Source of the DNA: Acidimicrobiaceae bacterium | GTDB taxonomy: Bacteria > Actinomycetota > Acidimicrobiia > Acidimicrobiales > RAAP-2 | DNA length: 45,021 bases | Direction: 5' to 3' | Assembly (NCBI GenBank): GCA_003132305.1 | Contig: PKXJ01000031.1 | Span: 34,353 to 79,373, forward strand | Shown: positions 24,335 to 31,873 of the stretch, piece by piece | Layout: each line of letters starts with the position of its first letter | How positions within the stretch are numbered: position 1 is the stretch's first letter | Program-made: the position numbers and the translations under genes | The notes under the pieces: model-generated | Database searches by the model: none | The model's input: the letters and a program-made list of their open reading frames with translations, nothing else | What the model was told of the DNA's origin: nothing

Positions 24335-24365
24335 GATGCGACCGCCATCGCATGGCGTTCGCATC
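24335..24365 (+). terminator. hairpin after GDSL hydrolase gene
   Basis: GATGCGACCGCCAT and ATGGCGTTCGCATC form a 14-bp stem with one mismatch and loop CGC, 9 bases after the stop codon. There is no T-run downstream, so it may act as a Rho-assisted or non-canonical terminator. Confidence 0.55.
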
Positions 24366-24434
24366 GTCAAAGCCAGCGTTTCGGGCGGTCGCATAACCTA
24401 AACCCGGAGTTGGTCAGTGCGGCTGGAGGTTAGG

Positions 24435-24474
24435 GTGCGGCTGGAGGGATTCGAACCCCCGACCCTCGGTTCCG
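24435..24474 (-). repeat. tRNA-Arg 3'-half copy 1 (att-like)
   Basis: Forty bases identical to 27423-27462 of the intact tRNA-Arg gene, covering the acceptor 3' strand, T-arm, variable region and part of the anticodon stem. A 13-base partial copy of its left end (GTGCGGCTGGAGG) also lies at 24417-24429, 18 bases upstream. It is not a functional tRNA: the 5' half is absent. Confidence 0.85.
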
Positions 24475-24613
24475 GAGGCACATTCCATAGTCATCAACTA
24501 GGGGATTCACTAGAGAATCTAACGCAATCCTCTAAGGAAGTGTTCACCGACGTTCACGGGTGTTCGACACGATAAGTACAGCGTGAGCGGCCAAAGAAAG
24601 ACCGAGCCAACCG

Positions 24614-24880
24614 CTACCTTCCGCTGCGCTCGCGGTGCTTGCAGCCTGGCCAGCAGCACGGTCGACGCTTTCCTTCTTCCAGTTCTTCCTGGGTTCGACG
24701 AATGCGACGTTCCCTCGTTATCTTCTGCTTGGCATCCACCACCCAGCAGATGAACTCGTTGCGGGCTAACGGTGTGATGTCCCTCCAGGCGTCGAGCGCC
24801 GTGGGGTTAGCAATCAACGCCTCGCGCAGATCTCCGGGAAGTTTGTGCGCTACGCCACTGGGCACACGTGGATTGGTCAT
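24614..24880 (-). CDS. YdeI/OmpD-associated-like small protein
   Basis: 88 residues from ATG 24880. The pattern LPGDLREALIANPTALDAW, then LARNEFICWVVDAKQKITR and RRIRRTQEELEEGKRR, is that of the C-terminal YdeI/OmpD-associated domain (also called bacteriocin-protection YdeI family). A Cys-rich tail CCWPGCKHRERSGR follows. Full YdeI proteins are about 190 residues, but short stand-alone versions are common. It lies between att copies 1 and 2, so it is probable cargo. An open frame extends upstream across the att copy but that part is not gene-like. Confidence 0.65.
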   Translation of the reverse strand: MTNPRVPSGVAHKLPGDLREALIANPTALDAWRDITPLARNEFICWVVDAKQKITRERRIRRTQEELEEGKRRPCCWPGCKHRERSGR

Positions 24881-24922
24881 GGGGCTACGGTAGCGAATCA
24901 GATCGGGGTCAAGCACAATTAA

Positions 24923-24965
24923 GTGCGGCTGGAGGGATTCGAACCCCCGACCCTCGGTTCCGTAG
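24923..24965 (-). repeat. tRNA-Arg 3'-half copy 2 (att-like)
   Basis: Forty-three bases identical to 27423-27465 of the intact tRNA-Arg gene. To its right, GTACATTCCAAAATCAACAA resembles the arm to the right of copy 1 (GCACATTCCATAGTCATCAA). Both copies are also followed, about 85-100 bases on, by CGATAAGTACA. Confidence 0.88.
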
Positions 24966-25173
24966 GTACATTCCAAAATCAACAACTGGGGGATTTCATT
25001 GAAGATATAGCCCATTTGGCTTGTCGAGTGTGCATCCACGTGCACCGGTGAGCAGCGCGATAAGTACATCGATAGGTACAGCGCCGCTTGCGAGTTTAAC
25101 TATGGCAACTTCCAGATCTGGAGGCATAGGTCAGTGAGCGCAAGAGTTCGTACATCCACCTCAGAGTGGCTCC

Positions 25174-25509
25174 ATGGCACTGTTCGAAGATAAGTACGCG
25201 GCCAAGTATCCACGGTCCGTCACCTGTCTAACGAAGGACCGCGAGCAACTCCTCGCCTTCTCCCACTTTCCGGCCGAGCACTGGCTGCACGTTCGCACCA
25301 CCAACGCCATCGAGTCCACGTTCGCCACGTTGCGCCACCGCACCAAGCGGGTGAAGGGTGCTTTCTCCAAGGACAGTGAGCTCGCCATGATGTTGCAACT
25401 CGCCTTCGAAGCACAGAAGCGCTGGCACCGCATCACCGCGGTCGAACGACTCGGCGAACTGATCGAGGGCGTTCGCTTCGTCGACCGTGTGACGCAACTC
25501 GCGGTCTAG
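25174..25509 (+). pseudogene. IS256-family (mutator-type) transposase, C-terminal fragment
   Basis: 111 residues from the first Met, containing the C-terminal signature of IS256 transposases: CLTKDREQLLAFSHFPAEHW, RTTNAIESTFATLRHRTKR and KGAFS. It includes the last catalytic Glu (NAIE). A full transposase is about 400 residues, and the DDE aspartates are missing upstream, so this cannot transpose. I did not find matching terminal inverted repeats around it. It sits between the att-like copy 2 and the collagen-like gene, marking the region as mobile DNA. Confidence 0.9.
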
Positions 25510-25768
25510 CCAACAACGTTTGATGATCGACGCCTAGTGATCCAGGCTGACACCGTCACGCCCACGAACGACTCGCCGCGCTCTTGTTACACCTCCGCAC
25601 TACGATCACTGGTGACATTGACGCACGAGGTCACGAGTCCACCAACGAAGTCAGTCGGCTCCAAACTTCAAGGCATCAAACACAAGATTCCCGCATAACC
25701 CACGTAGCATGCTCGAATGGTCACCTTGCTTTGAACAAGTCGTTCTACGGGTGAAAGGGGCATCAATA

Positions 25769-26497
25769 ATGGGCTTTCATACCAAGAAAATGCGTATTCT
25801 CACCGTCGGTTCCGCGGCGGTCCTGACTTTGGGGCTGGCGGGGACCCTGGTCGCCCCAGGATTATCCAGTGCGGCGGCCAAATGGCTGATCATCCGATCG
25901 TCGCAGATCAAGCCAGGTTCCATCAGTTACGGCAACCTCTCACGCGCCGCAAGAGCTCAACTTCACGGTGCGAAGGGTGCAGCTGGTGCGGCCGGTACCA
26001 ACGGCACGAACGGCACCAGTAGCCTCGCGGGCGCGACCGGAGCAACTGGTGCGACCGGAGCAACTGGTGCGACCGGAGCAACTGGTGCGACCGGAGCAAC
26101 TGGCGCTGCTGGTGCTTCTGGCACTGCTGGCGCTGCTGGCGCTGCTGGCGCGACCGGTAACACTGGCGCTGCTGGTGCTGCTGGTGCTGCTGGTGCTGCT
26201 GGTACGAATGGGACGTCCAGCGCCACGAACTCCTTCGTGGTCACCGGTGGGCCTCTCACCTTCTTTATTACCGAAGTAGACGATATCCAACTCACCGCCA
26301 CTTGCCCCGTGGGCACTTACGCCATCAGTGGGGGCGGCGACTCGTCCGACGTGAACCCTGGCGACGTGACGCTGGTGAGTTCTGAGCCCACCGGCGGCAG
26401 TCTGACGTCTCCGGCCACCGGATGGTTGGTCGCGTACTCGTTCAACGCCGTCAATAGCGGTGGGACACTGACCCCCTTCGTGGTCTGCTCGCCGTAA
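25769..26497 (+). CDS. collagen-like exported protein
   Basis: 242 residues from ATG 25769, with AAGGGG eight bases upstream. A signal peptide ([24 protein letters not shown]) is followed by about 60 residues in which an [16 protein letters not shown] motif is seen. Then comes a G-x-y triplet region of about 35 repeats (about 71-150, mostly GAT and GAA), interrupted by a [12 protein letters not shown] segment. A globular C-terminal domain ([15 protein letters not shown] onward) has two Cys (LTATCPVG and PFVVCSP). Bacterial collagen-like proteins form triple helices and are surface or filament proteins. The Thr-rich triplets may be glycosylated. No sortase signal or membrane anchor is present at the C-terminus, so it is likely released or associated non-covalently. 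The repeat DNA is prone to length change. Confidence 0.85.
   Translation: MGFHTKKMRILTVGSAAVLTLGLAGTLVAPGLSSAAAKWLIIRSSQIKPGSISYGNLSRAARAQLHGAKGAAGAAGTNGTNGTSSLAGATGATGATGATGATGATGATGATGAAGASGTAGAAGAAGATGNTGAAGAAGAAGAAGTNGTSSATNSFVVTGGPLTFFITEVDDIQLTATCPVGTYAISGGGDSSDVNPGDVTLVSSEPTGGSLTSPATGWLVAYSFNAVNSGGTLTPFVVCSP
26033..26104 (+). repeat. 18-bp tandem repeat inside the collagen-like gene
   Basis: Four head-to-tail copies of GCGACCGGAGCAACTGGT (26033, 26051, 26069, 26087), differing only in the last base of the fourth. Each codes for two G-A-T triplets. A looser array of GGTGCTGCT units follows to about 26210. Such a unit length keeps the reading frame on gain or loss. Confidence 0.95.
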
Positions 26498-26682
26498 CAC
26501 GCTCCATAACGCTGAAGCACGTTTCAGCCCAGTCATCGTTTCGGCGTTGGCGGCGCTGAAACGTGAAGAGGGTTCGGCGACGCAGTTTCGCGCTCTGTGG
26601 TCCGTCGCCAGGGTTCCCTTCGCCTCAGCCTGCGAGAGCCCTGCCTGCCCCCTGGTCCGGGGACTTCCTCGAGCCACGAGCG

Positions 26683-27301
26683 CTAGGAACGCCCCGTCGC
26701 CTCGGTGCTCGTCGCCACGACCGACTCGCCGCTCGCGCCCGGGCCTATCAACCCCGGCCACCCCCGACTCGATCAGCTGGGGGATGTCCAAGGGCGGCAC
26801 GATCCCACCCACCCCCGGGATGTCGCTGCCGCGCTCACGCAATGCCGCCACCACCAGCGGCACGAGGGTCATGTGCGCCCAAGAGCATCGAGAGCCCCAC
26901 GACGTCAACGTCCTCCTGGATGGCCGCGACCGCGACGCTCTCTGGCGTCTGGAAGAGCCCGGTGTAGACGACCTCCATCCCGGCGTCGCGCAGCAGGCGC
27001 GCCACAACCTTGATGCCCCGGTCGTGCCCGTCGGAGGCGGACTTTGACGACGAGCACCCGCAGGGTTATACCGACGCGCTCTCGACGTAGCGCCCGAAGA
27101 CCCGGCGATGGTGGACATCATCTCGCCGACCGTGACGTCGTTCCTCGCCGCCTCAAAAAGCGCGGGCATGAGATTCACCTCAGGGTCGGCGGCCTGTGAA
27201 GCCAGCGTGGACAGGCACCTGCGCACGTGGTCGTCGTTGCGGTTCTGGCGCACCTCTTCTAAGCGCGCGCGCTGGCGTCGCTCGTCCTCGCCCGAGATCT
27301 T
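26683..27301 (-). pseudogene. methylmalonyl-CoA mutase-type gene, 3' remnant with frameshifts
   Basis: On the minus strand, joining frames gives recognisable mutase pieces: SGEDERRQRARLEEVRQNRN and NLMPALFEAARNDVTVGEMM (end of the large domain). A frameshift follows. Next are [20 protein letters not shown] and the Gln-rich [20 protein letters not shown] (B12 domain with the DGHDRG motif) in another frame. Another shift comes at about [18 protein letters not shown], then GIVPPLDIPQLIESGVAG, and a last shift before PGASGESVV and a stop at 26683. There are at least three lesions and the N-terminal 400 or so residues are missing. A single-chain methylmalonyl-CoA mutase (or IcmF-like) ancestor is likely. 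It lies in the tRNA-Arg island, next to the tRNA. Confidence 0.85.
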
Positions 27302-27420
27302 GAGGGCCCACCCACGATTCAGCAGGGTGCGATTGGAAACTGTGGCCGGGTAGGTATGACCACGATCGCACACCCACTCAACTGAGCCTCCATTATTTAG
27401 GCCCTAGTTGAAGATGTGAA

Positions 27421-27497
27421 TGGTGCGGCTGGAGGGATTCGAACCCCCGACCCTCGGTTCCGTAGACCGATGCTCTAATCCGCTGAGCTACAGCCGC
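27421..27497 (-). tRNA. tRNA-Arg(ACG)
   Basis: Complete cloverleaf on the minus strand: acceptor GCGGCTG/CAGCCGC, discriminator A, encoded CCA (27421-27423). The anticodon stem is TCGGT/ACCGA with loop CTACGGA, so the anticodon is ACG (read as ICG after TadA action). The T-arm is GGGGGTTCGAATCCCTC-like. Its 3' half serves as the integration target for the island to its left. Confidence 0.96.
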
Positions 27498-27567
27498 GTT
27501 GATGCTGGCCCACCATCCTAGCCGACGTCGTTTCGAGGAGTCCCGTTGAAATAACTACCATGCGACT

Positions 27568-28755
27568 ATGGCTCGATCCTTCACCGATGACTTACCCGAA
27601 CTTCTCGACACGGTGTACGAACCAATGGTTGAACTTCGCCACGACCTCCACGCCCACCCGGAACTCTCGTTTGAGGAACGCCGCACGACGCAAGTGGTAA
27701 AGGAAAGACTTGTCGCGCTCGGCTTCGAACTGCGACCTTGTCCTACCGAGACCGGCGCGGTCGCTCGACTGGTCGGCGCAAGGCCCGGAAAGAGCGTCAT
27801 GGTTCGTGCGGACATTGACGCGCTGCCGGTGACTGAAGAGGGACGCCTTCCCTATATTTCACAGTACGAAGGCGTCATGCACGCCTGTGGCCACGACGTG
27901 CACACGGCGAGCCTCCTCGGCGTCGCGGACCTTTTGGCGCGCCGCCAAGATGAACTGGCTGGCGAGTTCACGCTGTTGTTCCAACCGGCCGAAGAGGTCA
28001 TCGGTGGCGCCAAGGTGATGATCGCGGGCGGCGTTCTCGAGGACAATCCCGTGGACTTCGTCATCGGGGCGCACGTCACGTCACTGGCGCCCGTCGGCGT
28101 CGTGGCGACCCGAGCGGGCATCTTGATGAGTGACGGTCAGACGCTCAGCGTGCACTTCATGGGTCGAGGCGGTCACGGCGCGATGTCCACGACCGAGGGC
28201 AACGTCGTGCTCGCGATCAGCCACCTCGCCCCTCGACTCGGCGGTGTCGTCGACGGTCTCTCCTTTGAGGGAACCGACTGCGCCTGCTCGGCCGGCGTAC
28301 TGAGTGCCGGCACCGCGAACAACGTGGTTCCTCGCCGCGCCCTGCTGCGCGGAACGCTGCGCACCTTCACGCCGGATCAAAAAGTTGAAGCCATCGCGAG
28401 ACTTCGTGAACTTCTCTTGGAGGTCGAACTGATCTTTAGCGTGCGCTGCGAACTCGAACTCAACGAAACCACACCCGCAGTCACGAACAACGCCTTCGTG
28501 GCTTCGAGTGTCGTGGCGAGTGCGTCTAAGGTCACCGCCGCCGAAAGCGTGATCACGTTTCCCCCCGTCACGCCGAGCGACGACGTGTCGGAGTTCTTGG
28601 ACCGAGTGCCGGGCTGCTATCTCTTTGTCGGTGGGGCCCTCGCCGACGGATCGAGCGGCATGCACCACAGTCCCGATTTTGCTATCGACGATCGCGCGTG
28701 CCGCGTGGCCGCGGGCGTCCTCGCCGCAAGTGCGGTCGACCTCGCCCAGAGTTAG
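27568..28755 (+). CDS. M20-family amidohydrolase (aminoacylase/hippurate hydrolase type)
   Basis: 395-residue metal-dependent peptidase/amidohydrolase of the M20D group. Di-metal ligands are visible in order: MHACGHDVHTAS (Cys and His), QPAEEVIGGAKVM (Glu-Glu), GAHVTSLAPVG (His) and HHSPDFAID near the C-terminus. The first segment ELRHDLHAHPELSFEE is typical. The lid domain starts at MGRGGHGAMSTTEG. It would cleave N-acyl or amide bonds of amino acid derivatives in the cytoplasm; the substrate is unknown. A possible alternative start lies at 27559. Convergent with ppgK. Confidence 0.9.
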   Translation: MARSFTDDLPELLDTVYEPMVELRHDLHAHPELSFEERRTTQVVKERLVALGFELRPCPTETGAVARLVGARPGKSVMVRADIDALPVTEEGRLPYISQYEGVMHACGHDVHTASLLGVADLLARRQDELAGEFTLLFQPAEEVIGGAKVMIAGGVLEDNPVDFVIGAHVTSLAPVGVVATRAGILMSDGQTLSVHFMGRGGHGAMSTTEGNVVLAISHLAPRLGGVVDGLSFEGTDCACSAGVLSAGTANNVVPRRALLRGTLRTFTPDQKVEAIARLRELLLEVELIFSVRCELELNETTPAVTNNAFVASSVVASASKVTAAESVITFPPVTPSDDVSEFLDRVPGCYLFVGGALADGSSGMHHSPDFAIDDRACRVAAGVLAASAVDLAQS

Positions 28756-28777
28756 CGCCGCAACCGGCCACGACGAA

Positions 28778-29542
28778 CTACGTGGTGGCGAAGAGTCGCG
28801 CCGCGCCGCGCATGGGCGCCTCGTTCCCGTGAATGACGACGCGGTACGCGAGGTGTTCAAACTCAGTGGGCACGACGCGTCTCGCGTTGCCGCCCGCTAA
28901 GTGAACGGTGTCGGCGTGAAACTCTTTGGCGAAACGATCCACGACTTCGACCAGCGTCGGGTTCCAGCGGGCGTCGTCGAGCGATCGCGCCCGTTCGCCG
29001 ATGGTCTGGTCGTAGGTCTTGCCTTCGCGAAATATCTCCGCGCCGACGTCGCGCTCTCGGCGAAGCTCGCCGTCGATCGACAGCGCCAGTCCGAGTCCGG
29101 TGCCCAGGGTCAGGATCAGTTCCGTCCCACTTCCTTCAATGCAGCCCAGCGCCGCCATCGTGGCGTCGTTAACGACGTGAACGTCACGCCCACTCGCCTC
29201 TCGGAGCGCGTCTTGCAGCGCGAAACCGCGCCACAGTTCGTCTAGCGTCGGATCCTTTTCCGTCACGACGCCGCCCGGGCGCGAAAGGTTGCCGGGGCGA
29301 ATGACGTGGCCGTCGCGGAACTCTCCAGGGAAACCGACACCCACGCGGCGACACCCACTCTTGACGATGCGTTCCTCTAAGAACTCCACCAAACGCGAGG
29401 GGGTACAGGGGTAGGGTGTCGGACGTCGACGAACCCCTCGAACGAGCTCCCCAAGATCGTTGACGTGCGCAAACTTGATGTTCGTCGCGCCAATATCAAT
29501 CGCAAAGATCTGCTCTTGAACCAGCAGCGATTGATTGGCCAT
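28778..29542 (-). CDS. ppgK: polyphosphate glucokinase (ROK family)
   Basis: ROK-fold sugar kinase of 254 residues from ATG 29542. The phosphate loop is AIDIGATNIKFA (about 14-25). The catalytic region is VVNDATMAALGCIEGSG, followed by LILTLGTGLGLALSIDG. This compact form without the zinc-binding ROK motif, together with KTYDQTIGERAR, matches actinobacterial polyphosphate/ATP glucokinases, which make glucose-6-phosphate from polyphosphate. An ATP-only glucokinase is the alternative. The gene begins 13 bases after the stop of the coupling-protein-like gene, so it looks like the last gene of that operon. Confidence 0.82.
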   Translation of the reverse strand: MANQSLLVQEQIFAIDIGATNIKFAHVNDLGELVRGVRRRPTPYPCTPSRLVEFLEERIVKSGCRRVGVGFPGEFRDGHVIRPGNLSRPGGVVTEKDPTLDELWRGFALQDALREASGRDVHVVNDATMAALGCIEGSGTELILTLGTGLGLALSIDGELRRERDVGAEIFREGKTYDQTIGERARSLDDARWNPTLVEVVDRFAKEFHADTVHLAGGNARRVVPTEFEHLAYRVVIHGNEAPMRGAARLFATT

Positions 29543-29555
29543 CCGCAAATCGTAG

Positions 29556-30707
29556 TTAGTGCCCACGAACCCCCCGGTCACGCAGCCGGCGGTCTCTCCA
29601 CCATGGTTGAAGGCGCACGGTGAAGACACGTCGACCGCCGGCCACCACCATCGCGGTACCTCGAGGGCGAAGACGCAGCGGCACGTACCTGGTGTCGGGC
29701 TTGGTCTCGAGGAGTTCGGGTAGGTACGTGCCCACCGTCGCGTCGGCCAGCCCGCCGAGCACGACGCGCGTGGTGTGATTGTTGACGATGGTCGCGGCCC
29801 GCGGACCCCAGCGGGCCACCAGTTGGGCGAAGTCCTGGATCACCGTCACGAGCGTCACGCCCAGCCCACTCACGGTGGCGGCCAGTTGATCGAGTTCGTC
29901 GAGTGACGCGACGCTGGCTGCTTCGTCGAGCACCATCAAGACTCGCCGCGACGTACCCTCGTCGACGTGACGCTGCTGCTCCTCGAGCACCATGCGCAGA
30001 GCTCCACGAAACAGTGGCTCGTAGTGACGCTGTTCGCCGCGAGGACTGCAGAGATAGAGCGTGTTCGCGCCGGCCACGACGCTTCGCACGCGGGCCAGGG
30101 GTTGGCGAAATCGCCAGGGCATCAGCATCGTCTCGGCCGTAGTGAACACGCCGTCGAGGGTTTTGGGATCGTGATCGAGAAAACTTCGCACGGCCTCGCT
30201 GGCTGGCGAGGGGTATCGATCGCTGAGCCACGACTGAACGTCGTGACGTTCAACCACGGTCGCCACGTCAAAGATGGACCGGGAGCGGTCTCGGGCCAAG
30301 ATCATGAGTCCCGCCACGAGTTTGGTCGCGAGCGCGTTCCAGAACTCCGTGTCGCCACGATCGTTCGTTCCCATGGTGAGATCACGCGCGACGCGGGTGG
30401 CGTGCCGAAGGGTCGTGACGCCCTCTAAGGGATCCCAGGTCAAGCCGACGTCGCGGCCCGGCTCGAGGATTTGAACGTCGCCCATCGTTCGACGCCACTC
30501 GAGCGTCGTCTGCACGACGTCGCTCTTCACACTCGTAACGACGAGCGCGTCGCTCCAGCGCAGGAGAGCTGGCACCACGAGCGAGGTCGTCTTACCGGCC
30601 TGCGTGGGCCCGACGATCAGTAGGGAGCTTCGTGGCGCAATCGTGACGTAGGGACCGAGCGACACTCCCTGCCAGTATCGACGTCCGAGAATCGGTCGAT
30701 CGTTCAC
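29556..30707 (-). CDS. type IV coupling protein-like ATPase (VirD4/TraG type)
   Basis: 383 residues from GTG 30707, whose GTGA overlaps the stop of the upstream gene. Walker A is GPTQAGKT (33-40), Walker B VLMVLDEAAS (256-265), and the region VNDRPILGRRYWQGVSLGPY lies just before the P-loop. The segment LDELDQLAATVSGLGVTLVT, then VIQDFAQLVARWG and NNHTTRVVLGG, is the RecA-like core of TraG/TraD/VirD4 proteins. The N-terminal membrane anchor of classical coupling proteins is missing, so it would be soluble or tethered by partners. In conjugation this protein feeds the DNA-relaxase complex into the secretion channel; no relaxase is encoded nearby. Confidence 0.82.
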   Translation of the reverse strand: MNDRPILGRRYWQGVSLGPYVTIAPRSSLLIVGPTQAGKTTSLVVPALLRWSDALVVTSVKSDVVQTTLEWRRTMGDVQILEPGRDVGLTWDPLEGVTTLRHATRVARDLTMGTNDRGDTEFWNALATKLVAGLMILARDRSRSIFDVATVVERHDVQSWLSDRYPSPASEAVRSFLDHDPKTLDGVFTTAETMLMPWRFRQPLARVRSVVAGANTLYLCSPRGEQRHYEPLFRGALRMVLEEQQRHVDEGTSRRVLMVLDEAASVASLDELDQLAATVSGLGVTLVTVIQDFAQLVARWGPRAATIVNNHTTRVVLGGLADATVGTYLPELLETKPDTRYVPLRLRPRGTAMVVAGGRRVFTVRLQPWWRDRRLRDRGVRGH

Positions 30708-31873
30708 GAGACGTCGCGCATCGCGGCGTCGGTGTCGACGAAGCGAAGATCGTTCGCGTCGGGTCGCACGCGAACGACGGATCGATGCGAACCGTAGCGT
30801 ACGAGCGCCACTCCCTTGGGCAGTGCCTTCAGATAGTGCTCTTCGCGCGCTGAGAGACCGAGCGCGACGCCCATCTCGCGCGCTTCGTCGGGCGGCTGGC
30901 GAAAGAGCCACGCGGTTTCACACTCTCGAAGCAGTCCCTGGGCGCGCTCGCGTTGCGCGCTGCCCGCGTCACCGGCCGCGGCGACGTCGCTCCAGCGGTG
31001 CAGCACCAGGACGTGCGAAAGTCCTCTCGCTCGCGCGAGCTTCCACGAACCTTGCAACCAGCGAAGCGCGTCGGCGTCGCTCAACAGCGCCCACGCCTCG
31101 TCGATGACGAGGTAGCCCAGTTCGCCGCCGGGGACAAAGACCTGTTGGGCCGCGGCGACCGCACTCAACGCCGCCAGCGAAAGTGAGTTGGACGACCACT
31201 GCGCGGAGAGATCCAGAACCACGAGATCCCCCGAGAAGACCAGGGGATCGTTCTCGCCGTCGAAGAGTCCCGCGAGATCGCCGTAGATAAAGCGATACAG
31301 GATTAACGCGAGCGAACGCGGAGCGCTCGGTGTCGCGGCTTCCAAGTACACCGCCAAGAGTTGGTAGAGCGACCAGAGCACGCGCGCGGGGCGACGTGTT
31401 GGCAGCCGCTGCCAGACCTCGTCGAGCGCGAAGTGTTGATCACTGGTGAGCGGCGAGCCCTGAGCGCTCGCGAAAAGGGCCCGTAGGAGATTACGCCCCT
31501 CGCGCTCGTCACGAGAAAAGGGGCTACACCACCCGTCGCGACCGAGGGCCACCGGCACCGATCCGTGCAACGCGGCGAGTTCTGAGTACTCGCCCTTGGG
31601 GTCAATAACGACCGCTCGACGCCCACGACGAAGTGCGCGCTCGAGTTGCATCTTGACAATCGTGCTCTTGCCCGCTCCGATAGAGCCCGCCACGATGACG
31701 TTGGGGTTCGACACGAGGCCCGCGCCGTACGCGTCAAAGACGTCGAACACGAAGGACGAGCCGTGTTGCGCTTCGCCGAGACTCGAGCCCGAAAGACCGG
31801 TGCCCGCGTCGTGCGCGGGAACACGCAGACCCACGAGATCATTCGACGTCGCCCAGTGCGTCCACGCTCTCAC
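30704..31873 (-). CDS. VirB4-like ATPase domain protein
   Basis: 389 residues. I place the start at GTG 31873, because it overlaps the upstream stop as GTGA and has GGAGGG eight bases before it; the frame is open to 31927. Walker A is AGSIGAGKST (about 62-71), followed by the VirB4/TraC-type strand RRAVVIDPKGEYSELAALHG. Walker B is GYLVIDEAWALLSD, and the downstream SHVLVLHRWSDVAAAGD fits the same fold. C-terminal motifs are typical of the hexameric ATPase half. The usual VirB4 N-terminal domain is absent here but seems to be encoded by the preceding gene, so the two may together form one VirB4. Confidence 0.8.
   Translation of the reverse strand: MRAWTHWATSNDLVGLRVPAHDAGTGLSGSSLGEAQHGSSFVFDVFDAYGAGLVSNPNVIVAGSIGAGKSTIVKMQLERALRRGRRAVVIDPKGEYSELAALHGSVPVALGRDGWCSPFSRDEREGRNLLRALFASAQGSPLTSDQHFALDEVWQRLPTRRPARVLWSLYQLLAVYLEAATPSAPRSLALILYRFIYGDLAGLFDGENDPLVFSGDLVVLDLSAQWSSNSLSLAALSAVAAAQQVFVPGGELGYLVIDEAWALLSDADALRWLQGSWKLARARGLSHVLVLHRWSDVAAAGDAGSAQRERAQGLLRECETAWLFRQPPDEAREMGVALGLSAREEHYLKALPKGVALVRYGSHRSVVRVRPDANDLRFVDTDAAMRDVS

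Larger units (their letters stand above)
24417..27497. mobile_element. decayed tandem integrative elements at tRNA-Arg(ACG)
   Basis: Two small segments bounded by copies of the tRNA-Arg 3' half: 24475-24922 (YdeI-like gene) and 24966-27422 (transposase fragment, collagen-like gene, mutase pseudogene). The copies point the same way as the tRNA gene, and the two distal copies share a diverged arm beyond the core. This is what successive site-specific integrations at the 3' end of a tRNA would leave. No integrase gene survives. The boundaries are those of the repeats; the history is inference. Confidence 0.65.

Noticed and set aside
24881-25069. N-terminal extension of the YdeI-like gene to 25069
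   Set aside because: The extension translates the att-like tRNA fragment (GRGFESLQPH), a known tRNA-derived artefact; ATG 24880 is used.
26032-26210. Tandem repeat considered as CRISPR
   Set aside because: The units are contiguous with no spacers and encode Gly-x-y triplets in frame, so it is a coding repeat.
25940-27373. 477-residue minus-strand open frame
   Set aside because: Chimera: its first part is the frameshifted mutase remnant, its last part is the antisense of the collagen-like repeat (Ser/Thr-rich because of the repeat). Not a real gene.
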